51,601 nucleotides of DNA from Rhodospirillaceae bacterium (GTDB taxonomy: Bacteria; Pseudomonadota; Alphaproteobacteria; GCA-2721365): assembly GCA_002721365.1 (NCBI GenBank), contig PBKC01000015.1:1-51601 (forward strand), in the 5' to 3' direction. Positions 16,681-25,719 of the stretch are shown here, piece by piece. A program made the position numbers and the translations under genes. Every line of letters starts with the position of its first letter. Within the stretch, counting starts at the first letter, position 1. A model generated the notes under the pieces. It saw only the letters and a program-made list of their open reading frames with translations, was not told the origin of the DNA and made no database searches.

Positions 16681-18068
16681 CCGCCCCCATCGCCGTCGGA
16701 TGGCGGCAACGGCCGTTCCTTCTTACCTTCCTGGCCGCCCTCACCGTCCGGCTGGCCTACGACCTCATCCTTTACGGGTCGATGGGCCCCAACGGACTGG
16801 CCATCGAGGATTCGCGCGACTATCTGACGCTCGGCGCCAACCTTCTGGCCTATGGCGACTTCGTCGACGTCACCGCGCAAGGGACGCTCGTCCCCCATTT
16901 CCAGTTCCTGCCGGTGTACCCGCTGATCCTCGCCGTCCATATGGCGCTGTTCGGTGCGGACCCGCTGTTCCCGGTGCTGACCCAGGCCTTCGTAGGGGCG
17001 CTGACCTGCGTCCTGATCGCCAGGACCGCCGCGGTGATCGATCCCCGGCTCGCCCTGCCCGCCGGTCTGTTCGCCGCGGTCAACCCGACATTGTTCATTC
17101 TCGACGGGCTGGTCCTGACCGAAACGTTCTTCATCCTGTTCTGCGCGCTGTCGATGCTCTCCGCGCTCCGCTGGCTCGAAGCGCCGAACTGGCGGTGGAC
17201 GATCCTCCTGGCGCTGAGCCTCGGTCTCGGCCTGTTCACGCGGACGATGCTGTTGCCGTGGGTCGCGGCGGTTCCCGTGCTGCTGGCGATCGCCGCACTC
17301 GTCCTCCGCCGTTTGACCGTCCTCGCCGCCATCCAGCTTCTCGCCGTGGTGGTGGGAGCGATCCTGGTGGTCGCACCGATGATGGTCCGCAATCAGGAGA
17401 CCTTCGGCACGTACCAGCTTACGGCGCAAAGCGGCACGGTCTTCCTGCTGTGGATGGTCCCGCTGACCATGGAGGCCGCCGACGGTACACCCCACGCGGC
17501 CGGCGCCGAGCAAATGCGAAAGCGTTACGAAGAACGCTATGGTGACCAGGGCCTGGATCCGTTCGCGCAATCGAGCGCCATGACCGCGGTAGCCATGGAA
17601 GCCTTCGCGGAGTTGGGACCGCTCCCGATCCTCAAGGCCTGGAGCTACGGCGCGGCCATCAACCTGCTCGCGCCGGCCGTCATTCTGTCACCGCCCGTCC
17701 GTCTTCTGCCACGGACCGGGTTCTACGCCTTCGAAGGCGACAGCAAGGTCGAGAAGATCATCGCCTTCCTGTTCCACAACGATAATCCGCTCTATGGCTG
17801 GGTCTTGCTGCTGGGCAGCGTTGGCGTCGTCGCCTGTCGTCTGGTCCAGCTCTACGGTTTCTTCACAACCCTGCGCAGCGGGCGATTCGGCGCGATGGCG
17901 GCCCTGCTGCTGCTCGCATGGATCGGCTTCATCCTTGCCGTCAACGGACCCGTGGCCTCGCCCAAATACCGCCAGCCGGCCGAAATCGCCCTGACGATCT
18001 TCTTCGCAGCCGGCCTGCGCGCGGCGATCGACCGGCGCTCGGAACGGGCGCCGGTACCGGTCGGCTAG
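16677..18068 (+). CDS. GT39/ArnT-like polytopic glycosyltransferase
   Basis: The 463-residue protein is strongly hydrophobic with about 10-12 membrane segments and carries the early loop IEDSRDYLTLGANLLAYGDF typical of GT-C/GT39 enzymes, where the acidic residues act in catalysis. Such enzymes use a polyprenyl-phosphate-linked sugar at the periplasmic face to modify a lipid-linked glycan, lipid A or protein. The GTG start at 16677 overlaps the stop of the fusion gene by four bases; no earlier start fits because the frame is shared with the previous gene. The lipid-linked donor probably comes from the GT2 domain just upstream. The acceptor and sugar are unknown. Confidence 0.75.
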   Translation: MTAPIAVGWRQRPFLLTFLAALTVRLAYDLILYGSMGPNGLAIEDSRDYLTLGANLLAYGDFVDVTAQGTLVPHFQFLPVYPLILAVHMALFGADPLFPVLTQAFVGALTCVLIARTAAVIDPRLALPAGLFAAVNPTLFILDGLVLTETFFILFCALSMLSALRWLEAPNWRWTILLALSLGLGLFTRTMLLPWVAAVPVLLAIAALVLRRLTVLAAIQLLAVVVGAILVVAPMMVRNQETFGTYQLTAQSGTVFLLWMVPLTMEAADGTPHAAGAEQMRKRYEERYGDQGLDPFAQSSAMTAVAMEAFAELGPLPILKAWSYGAAINLLAPAVILSPPVRLLPRTGFYAFEGDSKVEKIIAFLFHNDNPLYGWVLLLGSVGVVACRLVQLYGFFTTLRSGRFGAMAALLLLAWIGFILAVNGPVASPKYRQPAEIALTIFFAAGLRAAIDRRSERAPVPVG

Positions 18069-18077
18069 GGGCGTCCG

Positions 18078-19100
18078 ATGGCGGCGGCCTATCCCGGCTT
18101 CGCCGGTGACTGGGAGGCAGCGGCAGTCACTTTCGCGGCCGCCGGCCTGATCGCCTGGGCGGGGACCGGAACGGTGCTCCACCTGCTCCGCCGCCATGAG
18201 ATCCTGGACCGCCCCAACGAGCGCAGCAGCCACGTCGTCGCCACGCCGCGCGGCGGTGGCATCGCCGTGGTCGGCGCAATCCTGGTCGCCGTGGCCCTGT
18301 TGGCGGACGATCTGCCCTGGCTTGTCTTGGCCGCGGTCGCGGCCCTCGCGGCGGTATCCTGGATCGACGACCTGCGGGGACTGCCCCCGTTGCCGCGCTT
18401 CCTGTTCCAGGGGCTGGTGGTTCTTGCCGTCGTGTTTCTGGCCCCCTGGGACGGGCTGGTCTTTCAGGGCCTGCTGCCGGTCGCGCTGGATCGCCTGCTC
18501 GCGGCCGGCGTTCTGCTGTATTTCCTGAACATCTTCAATTTCATGGATGGAATCGACGGAATCACGGGCGTCGAGACCGTCTGCATCGGTCTCGGGCTCG
18601 CCCTGGCGGGCGTCGTTTCGGAAGGAAACACGCTGCTGGCCGTGGCAGCGACGGCGGCCGCGCTCGGGTTTCTCGTCTGGAACTGGCAGCCGGCGCGGAT
18701 CTTCATGGGCGACGTCGGCAGCGTGCCGTTGGGCTTCCTGCTCGGCTGGCTGCTGCTGTCGGCTGCGGCGGCCGGCGCATGGTCGGTGGCGTTGCTGCTG
18801 CCCGCCTACTACCTGGCCGATGCCTCGCTCACCCTGCTTCGCCGGGCCGCCCGGGGCGAGCGGGTATGGCGGGCGCATCGCGAGCATTTCTATCAGCGCG
18901 CGGTCCAGGGAGGCTTGAGCCACGCGGCAGTGAGCCGGTCGGTCCTCGCCTGCGGACTGGGCCTTGTCGCTATCGCCGCAGCCGACACTTGGCTACCCGT
19001 TCCGACGCTTCTCGCTCTCTTCGCCGGAGCGGTTCTGGTCTTGGGGCTGTTGTGGTACCTTCGCCGCGCAGCCGCCCGTTCAGGACATGATGCCCGTTAA
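18078..19100 (+). CDS. WecA/MraY-like undecaprenyl-phosphate glycosyltransferase (GT4)
   Basis: A 340-residue multi-spanning membrane enzyme with the whole motif set of the family: DRPNERSSH, PRGGGIAV, DDLRGLPP, NFMDGIDGI (metal and phosphate site) and FMGDVGS, followed by the cytoplasmic HREHFYQRA histidine motif. It transfers a HexNAc-1-phosphate from a UDP-sugar to undecaprenyl phosphate and so starts a lipid-linked glycan. Because the next gene is a WbpM/PglF-type dehydratase, a WbpL-like preference for a 6-deoxy-HexNAc such as QuiNAc or FucNAc is likely. It overlaps the dehydratase gene by a few bases. Confidence 0.87.
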   Translation: MAAAYPGFAGDWEAAAVTFAAAGLIAWAGTGTVLHLLRRHEILDRPNERSSHVVATPRGGGIAVVGAILVAVALLADDLPWLVLAAVAALAAVSWIDDLRGLPPLPRFLFQGLVVLAVVFLAPWDGLVFQGLLPVALDRLLAAGVLLYFLNIFNFMDGIDGITGVETVCIGLGLALAGVVSEGNTLLAVAATAAALGFLVWNWQPARIFMGDVGSVPLGFLLGWLLLSAAAAGAWSVALLLPAYYLADASLTLLRRAARGERVWRAHREHFYQRAVQGGLSHAAVSRSVLACGLGLVAIAAADTWLPVPTLLALFAGAVLVLGLLWYLRRAAARSGHDAR

Positions 19101-21000
19101 GCGCTTCCGATTGGACCGCCCGATCGTCGCTGCCATCCATGACGTGATCATGGCGGCGCTGTCCTTCGTGCTCGCCCTCTACCTGCGGCTCGGCGACGAT
19201 TTCTGGAACCAGACCAGCGGCTTCCTGATCGAGGGGACCCTGCTGTTCACCGCGATCAGCGCCGCCGTATTCTCGTGGATGCGGCTCTATCGCGGCGTCT
19301 GGCGCTATGCCTCGGTCAACGACCTCATCGCTTTGACCAAGGCAGCGACGCTGGCCATCCTGGTGTTCATGCCGGCGATGTTCCTGCTGACCCGGCTGGA
19401 GCTGCTGCCGCGATCGACGCCGATCATCAACTGGTTCGTTCTTCTGGCGCTGCTCGGTGGTCCGCGGTTGCTCTATCGCCTGATCCGCGACGGAAATTTC
19501 GGCGGCTTCCGCACGCCGGGAAGCGACCGCCGTGTACCCGCTCTGCTGGTCGGGGCGAGCGACGCGGCGGAGCAGTTCATCCGCGAAATGGATCGCGCAA
19601 AGGCGGCCTATCGGGTGGTCGGCCTGATCGATGACGACCCCGCCAATATCGGGCGCAATATCCGCGGCGTCCGCGTTCTGGGGGACCTGGACAGCGTCGA
19701 GCGCGCGGTGGAGAAGCTCGACCGCCGCGGCAAGCGGCCGCAGCGCCTGCTGCTCGCCGACGACGAACTCTCGGGACCGGCGGTGCGGGACCTGCTGGCC
19801 AAGGCCGAGAAATTGGGGCTGACCATGGCGCGGCTGCCGCGGCTCACCGATTTCCGGTCCGGCGAGGGCGACGGCATGGAGGTTCGGCCCATCGCGGTGG
19901 AGCACCTGCTCGGCCGCCCGCAGACGGTGCTCGACCGCGACAGTATGCGCGCGTTGATCACCGGCCGCCGCGTCCTGGTCACCGGTGCAGGCGGCACCAT
20001 CGGCGGCGAGCTTTCCCGGCAGGTCGCCGCCTATGCACCGGCCGAGATCACCCTGCTGGATAATGGCGAACACAATCTCTACCGCATCGACATGGAGCTG
20101 GCGGAGTCCGCGCCCGACTGTCCGCGCCACGCCATCCTGGGCGACATCCGCGACCGCGCCGCTTTGGCGGCGACCTTCCGCGACTCACGGCCCGAGATCG
20201 TTTTCCATGCCGCAGCTTTGAAACATGTGCCGATGGTCGAGACCAACCTGATCGAAGGCGCGGTCACCAACGCCGTCGGCACGCGCAACGTCGCCGATGC
20301 CGCCCGCGAGCACGGCGCGCTGGCGATGGTGATGATCTCGACCGACAAGGCCGTCAACCCGACCAACGTGATGGGCGCCACCAAGCGGATCGCCGAGCAG
20401 TACTGTCAGGCGCTCGACCTGGAAGCGGCGCGATCGGGCGGCACGCGCTATCTGACGGTGCGGTTCGGCAATGTGCTGGGGTCGACCGGCTCGGTGGTGC
20501 CGTTGTTCGAACGCCAGCTTCGCGCGCGGCGGCCGCTGACGGTAACGCACCCGGAGGCCACCCGCTATTTCATGACCGTGCGCGAGGCGGTCGAACTGGT
20601 GCTGCAAGCCTCGGCCAAGGCACTCGACACCGACACGACCTTCGGCGGCATCTATGTGCTGGATATGGGCGAGCCGATCCGTATCGCCGATCTCGCCGCA
20701 CAGATGATCCGGCTGGCCGGCCTCCGGCCCAATATCGACATCCCGATCGACTTCGTGGGTCTGCGGCCCGGCGAAAAGCTTCACGAGGAGCTGTTCCACG
20801 AGTCGGAACCGATGGTCGCCACACGCCATGCCGGCATCCGGCTCGCCAAACCACGACCGGCCGAGCTCGACCTCCTTTCCCGGCGTCTCGACGCCTTGGC
20901 GACCGCCTGCGCGGCCCGCCATCTCGACGAGGCGCGGCGCCTGATCGCCGGCCTCGTCCCCGAATTCCGCAGTACCGCGGCCATTGCCGCCGCCCAATAG
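19090..21000 (+). CDS. Membrane-bound UDP-HexNAc 4,6-dehydratase (WbpM/PglF/CapD family)
   Basis: The about 636-residue protein has four N-terminal membrane segments (residues about 10-115), a Rossmann-like domain ([18 protein letters not shown]), and the SDR dehydratase ([14 protein letters not shown] near residue 297). The catalytic Tyr is replaced by Met in [20 protein letters not shown], as in WbpM and PglF, whose Ser-Met-Lys triad is a known variation and not a defect. It would convert UDP-GlcNAc to the 4-keto-6-deoxy sugar for the initiating transferase encoded upstream. ATG 19087 and ATG 19090 are both possible; AGGA at 19082-19085 sits better for 19090. This and LegB are two separate 4,6-dehydratases within 5 kb. 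Confidence 0.88.
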   Translation: MPVKRFRLDRPIVAAIHDVIMAALSFVLALYLRLGDDFWNQTSGFLIEGTLLFTAISAAVFSWMRLYRGVWRYASVNDLIALTKAATLAILVFMPAMFLLTRLELLPRSTPIINWFVLLALLGGPRLLYRLIRDGNFGGFRTPGSDRRVPALLVGASDAAEQFIREMDRAKAAYRVVGLIDDDPANIGRNIRGVRVLGDLDSVERAVEKLDRRGKRPQRLLLADDELSGPAVRDLLAKAEKLGLTMARLPRLTDFRSGEGDGMEVRPIAVEHLLGRPQTVLDRDSMRALITGRRVLVTGAGGTIGGELSRQVAAYAPAEITLLDNGEHNLYRIDMELAESAPDCPRHAILGDIRDRAALAATFRDSRPEIVFHAAALKHVPMVETNLIEGAVTNAVGTRNVADAAREHGALAMVMISTDKAVNPTNVMGATKRIAEQYCQALDLEAARSGGTRYLTVRFGNVLGSTGSVVPLFERQLRARRPLTVTHPEATRYFMTVREAVELVLQASAKALDTDTTFGGIYVLDMGEPIRIADLAAQMIRLAGLRPNIDIPIDFVGLRPGEKLHEELFHESEPMVATRHAGIRLAKPRPAELDLLSRRLDALATACAARHLDEARRLIAGLVPEFRSTAAIAAAQ

Positions 21001-21020
21001 GAAGCAAAGACCCTTTCGCC

Positions 21021-22607
21021 ATGACCGAGCCCGCACCCATCTCCATCACTCGCGCCCTGCTGTCGGTTTCCGACAAGACCGGCCTCGTCGAATTCGCCCG
21101 TTTCCTGGCGGATCGGGGGGTCCATCTGCTGTCGACCGGCGGCTCGGCACGAACCATCCGCGAGGCCGGCATCCCGGTGACCGACGTCTCCGAGTACACG
21201 GATTTCCCGGAAATGATGGGTGGCCGCGTGAAGACCCTGCACCCGATGATTCACGGCGGCATCCTGGCGCGGCGCGACGATGCGGGCGATCGGAAATCGA
21301 TGGAAACCCATGGCATCGGCGCCATCGACCTCGTCGTCATCAATCTCTATCCGTTCGAAGCGACCGTCGCGTCGGGCGCCGACTTCGACACCTGCATCGA
21401 GAACATCGACATCGGCGGCCCGGCGCTGATCCGCTCGGCAGCCAAGAATCATGCGGCGGTCACGGTCGTCGTCGACCCCGCCGACTACGACGAGGTGACC
21501 GCCGAGATGACGGCCAACGACGGCTCCGTCGGCGGCGCCCTTCGCCGCCGCCTCGCCGCCCGCGCCTATGCCCGCACCGCTGCCTATGACGCGGCCATCG
21601 CCCACTGGTTCGCGGCCGAGGACCACGAAACCCTGCCGGAGCGGCTGGTGATCGGCGGACGGCGGGCGGAGCTTCTCCGCTACGGCGAGAACCCGCACCA
21701 GCAGGCCGCATTCTATCGCACCGCCGACGATCGCCCCGGCGTGACGCAGGCACGCCAGCTTCAGGGCAAGGCGCTGAGCTACAACAACATCAACGATACC
21801 GACGCCGCCTTCGAACTGGCTGCCGAATTCGACGGTCCGGCCGTCGCGATCATCAAGCACGCCAATCCGTGCGGCGTCGCGTCCGCGCCGTCGCTCAGCG
21901 AAGCCTATGACCGAGCGCTGGCCTGCGATCCGGTCAGTGCCTATGGCGGCATCATCGCCGTCAACCGGCCGCTCGACGGTGACACGGCGGCAGCGGTCGC
22001 CAAGCTGTTCGCCGAAGTGGTGATCGCCCCGGAAATCACCGAGGACGCCCGCAAGGCTCTGTCGACCAAGAAAAATCTGCGTGTGCTGGAAACCGGCTCG
22101 GTCCCGGACAAGCGGGGCGAAGGTCTGCTGGTGAAAACGGTGGCCGGCGGCCTGCTGGTCCAGACCCGCGACAATGTCAGCGTCGGGCTGGACGACCTGA
22201 AGGTGGTGACCAAGCGCACGCCGACAGAGGCGGAACTCGCCGACCTTCTGTTCGCCTTCTCGGTCTGCAAGCACGTCAAGTCGAACGCCATCGTCTACGC
22301 GAAGGGCGGCGCCACTGTGGGTATCGGCGCCGGCCAGATGAGCCGGGTCGATTCGGCACGGATCGCGGTGGAGAAATCACGCCAAGCCGCTGCGGCAGCC
22401 GGTGAGAGCGGGGCGCGCACCGAAGGGGCGGTGGTCGCCTCTGACGCCTTCTTCCCCTTCGCCGATGGCCTGATCGCGGCAGCCGAAGCCGGCGTCACCG
22501 CAGTGATTCAGCCGGGCGGATCGCTTCGCGACGAAGAGGTGATCGCGGCGGCGGACGAACGCGGTCTGGCGATGGTGTTCACGGGCGTCCGCCACTTCCG
22601 TCATTAG
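21021..22607 (+). CDS. purH: Bifunctional AICAR transformylase / IMP cyclohydrolase
   Basis: A 528-residue full-length PurH, which performs the last two steps of purine synthesis. The N-terminal cyclohydrolase domain has [13 protein letters not shown] and [16 protein letters not shown]; the transformylase domain has [40 protein letters not shown] and [25 protein letters not shown]. It starts 20 bp after the dehydratase gene and could be co-transcribed with it. Its 3' end overlaps that of the UMF1-type transporter by 29 bp in convergent orientation. Confidence 0.97.
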   Translation: MTEPAPISITRALLSVSDKTGLVEFARFLADRGVHLLSTGGSARTIREAGIPVTDVSEYTDFPEMMGGRVKTLHPMIHGGILARRDDAGDRKSMETHGIGAIDLVVINLYPFEATVASGADFDTCIENIDIGGPALIRSAAKNHAAVTVVVDPADYDEVTAEMTANDGSVGGALRRRLAARAYARTAAYDAAIAHWFAAEDHETLPERLVIGGRRAELLRYGENPHQQAAFYRTADDRPGVTQARQLQGKALSYNNINDTDAAFELAAEFDGPAVAIIKHANPCGVASAPSLSEAYDRALACDPVSAYGGIIAVNRPLDGDTAAAVAKLFAEVVIAPEITEDARKALSTKKNLRVLETGSVPDKRGEGLLVKTVAGGLLVQTRDNVSVGLDDLKVVTKRTPTEAELADLLFAFSVCKHVKSNAIVYAKGGATVGIGAGQMSRVDSARIAVEKSRQAAAAAGESGARTEGAVVASDAFFPFADGLIAAAEAGVTAVIQPGGSLRDEEVIAAADERGLAMVFTGVRHFRH

Positions 22608-23922
22608 GGTGGATGGCCGCGTCGGAGCCGGGCTCCCGCAGCGGCCACAGGATCACGAGGCCGACCACGAAGAAGGCGAGGATGGTCGCCATCCCCGCCC
22701 GCTGGCTGTCGGCAAGCGCCGTCACCCAGCCGAGCAGGGCCGGACCGATGAACGCCGTCGCCTTCCCCGACAGGGCGAACAGGCCGAACATCTCGGTCCG
22801 GCTGTCAGCCGGTGCCAAGCGCGCCATCAGTGTGCGGCTGGCCGACTGCACCGGGCCGATGAATATCCCGAGCATCAGCCCGAACACCCAGAACCACATG
22901 ACGTCGTCGGCCAGCAGCACCAGCGCGCCGAGGACCAGAAGGCACAGCAGCGAGACGACGATCGTCCGGCGGCTGCCGATCCGGTCGTCGATCGTCGCGA
23001 AGGCTGCGGCACCGAGCCCCGCCGTCACGTTGAGACCGATCCCGAACAGGATCACCTGATTGAGTTCCATGCCGAAGGTACCGGCGGCATAGATGCCGCC
23101 GAACGCGAACAGAGTGGTCAGCCCGTCCGTATAAATCATCCGCGCGACGAGAAAGCGGAGCACCGGCCCGCCCTTGCCGATATGGCGGAGCGTTCCGGCC
23201 AGCGACCTGAGACCGCCGGCGATCGGTCGATGGGACACGGGCAGGCGCCGGACCGCTTCCGGCGTGAAGGCGAACAGCGGCCAGCCGAAAACCACCCACC
23301 ACACCGCCACGAACACCGCCACCGCCCGCACGTTGGCGGCATCCTCCTCGGCGATGCCGAACAGCGGCCGGTCCGTCTGGATGAAGCCGAACAGGGATAC
23401 GACCAGGCAGACGAGGCCGCCGGCGAAGCCCAGCCCCCAGGCCCAGCCCGACCAGCGGCCGATGCGGGCGGCGGGCGCTAGCTCCGGCAGCATCGCGTTG
23501 TAGAACACGGTCCCCAGTTCGAACCCGAAATTGGCCACGGCCACCAGGATCAGAATCCACCATACGGCCTCGGTACCGGGCGCTGCGAACCACAGCATGC
23601 CGCACGCGGTCACCGCCAGAAGCGACGATGCCAGAAGCCACGGTTTCCGCCGCCCCGTGTGGTCGGCGATCGCCCCCAGGACCGGCCCCGCGATCGCCAC
23701 CGCGAGGGCGCTAAGGCTGATCGCATAACCCCACCAGGCGGTCCCGGAAATCGGATCGGGGGCCACCGCCTTGGTGAAATAGGCGCTGAACACGAAGGTG
23801 ATGATGACCGTGGGAAAGGGCGAATTGGCCCAGTCGAATAGAAACCACGACCACATCGCGCGGCGAGCACCGGGGATCGCAGCGGCGTCGCGCCGCGCGC
23901 TGACCACGGGATCGTCCGTCAC
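22579..23922 (-). CDS. UMF1/Atg22-like MFS transporter
   Basis: The 447-residue protein has 12 predicted membrane segments and begins with the UMF1 family signature [20 protein letters not shown]. Further family features are [16 protein letters not shown] (the MFS loop 2-3 motif) and [20 protein letters not shown]. The family includes the yeast vacuolar exporter Atg22; bacterial substrates are not known and could be amino acids or nucleosides. The stop lies inside the 3' end of the convergent purH, a 29-bp antisense overlap, and no terminator is visible between them. Confidence 0.85.
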   Translation of the reverse strand: MTDDPVVSARRDAAAIPGARRAMWSWFLFDWANSPFPTVIITFVFSAYFTKAVAPDPISGTAWWGYAISLSALAVAIAGPVLGAIADHTGRRKPWLLASSLLAVTACGMLWFAAPGTEAVWWILILVAVANFGFELGTVFYNAMLPELAPAARIGRWSGWAWGLGFAGGLVCLVVSLFGFIQTDRPLFGIAEEDAANVRAVAVFVAVWWVVFGWPLFAFTPEAVRRLPVSHRPIAGGLRSLAGTLRHIGKGGPVLRFLVARMIYTDGLTTLFAFGGIYAAGTFGMELNQVILFGIGLNVTAGLGAAAFATIDDRIGSRRTIVVSLLCLLVLGALVLLADDVMWFWVFGLMLGIFIGPVQSASRTLMARLAPADSRTEMFGLFALSGKATAFIGPALLGWVTALADSQRAGMATILAFFVVGLVILWPLREPGSDAAIHPNDGSGGRP

Positions 23923-23954
23923 GTATCAGGCCAAATAAAGATTCCGGCCGGGCA

Positions 23955-25670
23955 TCACAGCAGCCGGTCGCGCGCCAGCAGGCGCTCTATTTCTTCGGCA
24001 GGCAGCGGACGGCTGACCAGATACCCTTGAACCACGTCGATACGGCGCTTCTTCAGCCCGCCGACCTCGCCCTGCGTTTCGACCCCGCCGGCCACGGCTT
24101 CGATCTTCAGGCTGTGCGCCATGGCGATCGCCGCCTCGGCGACCGCCGCCCGACCGGTGTCGGAATCGATATCGCCGACGGTCGCCCGTCCGATCTTTAC
24201 CCGGTGCACCGGCAGGCGTTTCAGCGCGCTCGCCGGTACCACGCCGAAACTGTAGTTGTCGGTCGAAATGTCGATCGACAGCTTGACCCCGAGTTCGTTG
24301 AGCTCCGTGAGAATCTCCCGCGATCGCTCGATGTCCCCCGCGGCCACGGTATCGGGCAGCTCGAGTTGCAGGCGGTCGGCTTCGAGCCCGGTTTCGGCCA
24401 GCACGGTACCGATGAGGGGGCCGAGATCGGGGCGACGGAACTCCTGCATCGAGAGATTGACCGAGACCTGGATCGAGCCATGGCCCGAGTCCTGCCAGCG
24501 GTGAGCATCGGCGCAGGCCTGACGCATCACCCACTCCCCGATCGGGAGGATGAGGCCGGACTCCTGCATCGCGTTCAGGAAACGCTCAGCCGGCAGCAGT
24601 CCGTCCTGCGGGTGCTGCCAACGCAACAACGCTTCCATCGCGACGATGCGCCCGGACGTCGCTTCGACCAGCGGCTGGTAGTGGACTCGGAACTGGCCCT
24701 GATCGAGGGCCCGGCGGAGTGCTCCTTCGAGCGAAAGCCGCTCCCCAGCCGCGGCCTGAAGCGCTTCGGAATGAAAGCGGAAACCGCCGTGCCCCTCGGC
24801 CTTCTGCGCCGCGACAGCCGAATCCGCCGCCTTCAGCAGGTCGATGGCGCCGTCGCCGTCGTCCGGTGCGATGGCGATACCGACCACCGGGCTGACGATA
24901 TGCGCCTCGTCCCCTACCCGAAAGGGCGGCTCCAGCGTTTCCAGCACCTTCTCGGCCAGACGGGCGCCGTCGAGGCCACGGCCGACGGCGGACAGCATCG
25001 CAAAGCGGGACTCGCTGAGCTGCGCCAGCGAATCGCCTTCGCGGAAAGCCAGCGCGAGGCGCAAGGCAACGCTCTGGCGGAGATATTCGTAGGCCTCGCC
25101 CCCGACCGCGGTACGCATCGCCTCGGCGTCGACGTCGATGAACAGCAACGCCAGGGAATGGCGCATCCGGCGCGCCTGTGCGAGGGCGAAAACCAACCGG
25201 TCCTCGAACAAGGTCGCACTGGGCAGCCGCGCGAGCAGATTGCGCCCGATCGTCCGATGCTCGTCCATCATCTCCGCCGTCTGACCGAGAAGGCGCAGAC
25301 CCCCCAGCCAGTAACGCGGCTGGGAACCGGTCCGGCTGAGCGGGCGAAGGGTGATTTCGGCGCCATAGACGGTTCCGTCGGCGCCGGCGAACTCGATCTC
25401 GGCGCGCATGGCGAACTCGGCTTCCGGGAGACGCCAGAAATGCTCGCGGGACGCCGCGTCCTCTTGCCCGACGAAGAAATCGCCGATCGGCTTTCCCATG
25501 ACGGCGTCGGTCGAATAGCCCGTCGTCGCGGCAAAACCGTCATTGGCATAGACGATCGGCGCCGCTTCGATGCCGTCGTCCTCCGCCGCAACCACAAAGA
25601 TCGCCTCATCGCTGGCGGCAACATAGCCACAGAGAAGCTGGCCAAGCTGATCTTCATGAAGGGTGTTCAT
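23955..25670 (-). CDS. PAS-GGDEF-EAL protein with both catalytic sites degenerate
   Basis: The 571-residue cytoplasmic protein has a PAS/LOV-like domain (residues about 15-130), a GGDEF-like domain (about 140-295) and an EAL-like domain (about 310-565). In the GGDEF the signature is SESRF (219-223), so it should not make c-di-GMP. In the EAL, EAL (346-348), Asn 405, Glu 437, Asp 467, Lys 492 and Gln 548 stay, but the second Asp of DDFG is Ile 468, the Glu of AEGVE is Gly 528 and the KID Asp is Gly 494. Hydrolysis is therefore unlikely. It may bind c-di-GMP or act by protein contact. The PAS segment YANDGFAATTGY is normal but has no GRNCRFL cysteine, so no photochemistry is claimed. Confidence 0.85.
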   Translation of the reverse strand: MNTLHEDQLGQLLCGYVAASDEAIFVVAAEDDGIEAAPIVYANDGFAATTGYSTDAVMGKPIGDFFVGQEDAASREHFWRLPEAEFAMRAEIEFAGADGTVYGAEITLRPLSRTGSQPRYWLGGLRLLGQTAEMMDEHRTIGRNLLARLPSATLFEDRLVFALAQARRMRHSLALLFIDVDAEAMRTAVGGEAYEYLRQSVALRLALAFREGDSLAQLSESRFAMLSAVGRGLDGARLAEKVLETLEPPFRVGDEAHIVSPVVGIAIAPDDGDGAIDLLKAADSAVAAQKAEGHGGFRFHSEALQAAAGERLSLEGALRRALDQGQFRVHYQPLVEATSGRIVAMEALLRWQHPQDGLLPAERFLNAMQESGLILPIGEWVMRQACADAHRWQDSGHGSIQVSVNLSMQEFRRPDLGPLIGTVLAETGLEADRLQLELPDTVAAGDIERSREILTELNELGVKLSIDISTDNYSFGVVPASALKRLPVHRVKIGRATVGDIDSDTGRAAVAEAAIAMAHSLKIEAVAGGVETQGEVGGLKKRRIDVVQGYLVSRPLPAEEIERLLARDRLL

Positions 25671-25719
25671 GCCCGTGCTCTCGGCTGTCTAACCCCCGCT
25701 GGCCGCATCGAGTTGCCGT

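Noticed and set aside
20360..20400. Loss of the catalytic Tyr in the membrane dehydratase considered as inactivation
   Set aside because: Met at this place is the normal state in WbpM/PglF-type enzymes, which are active.
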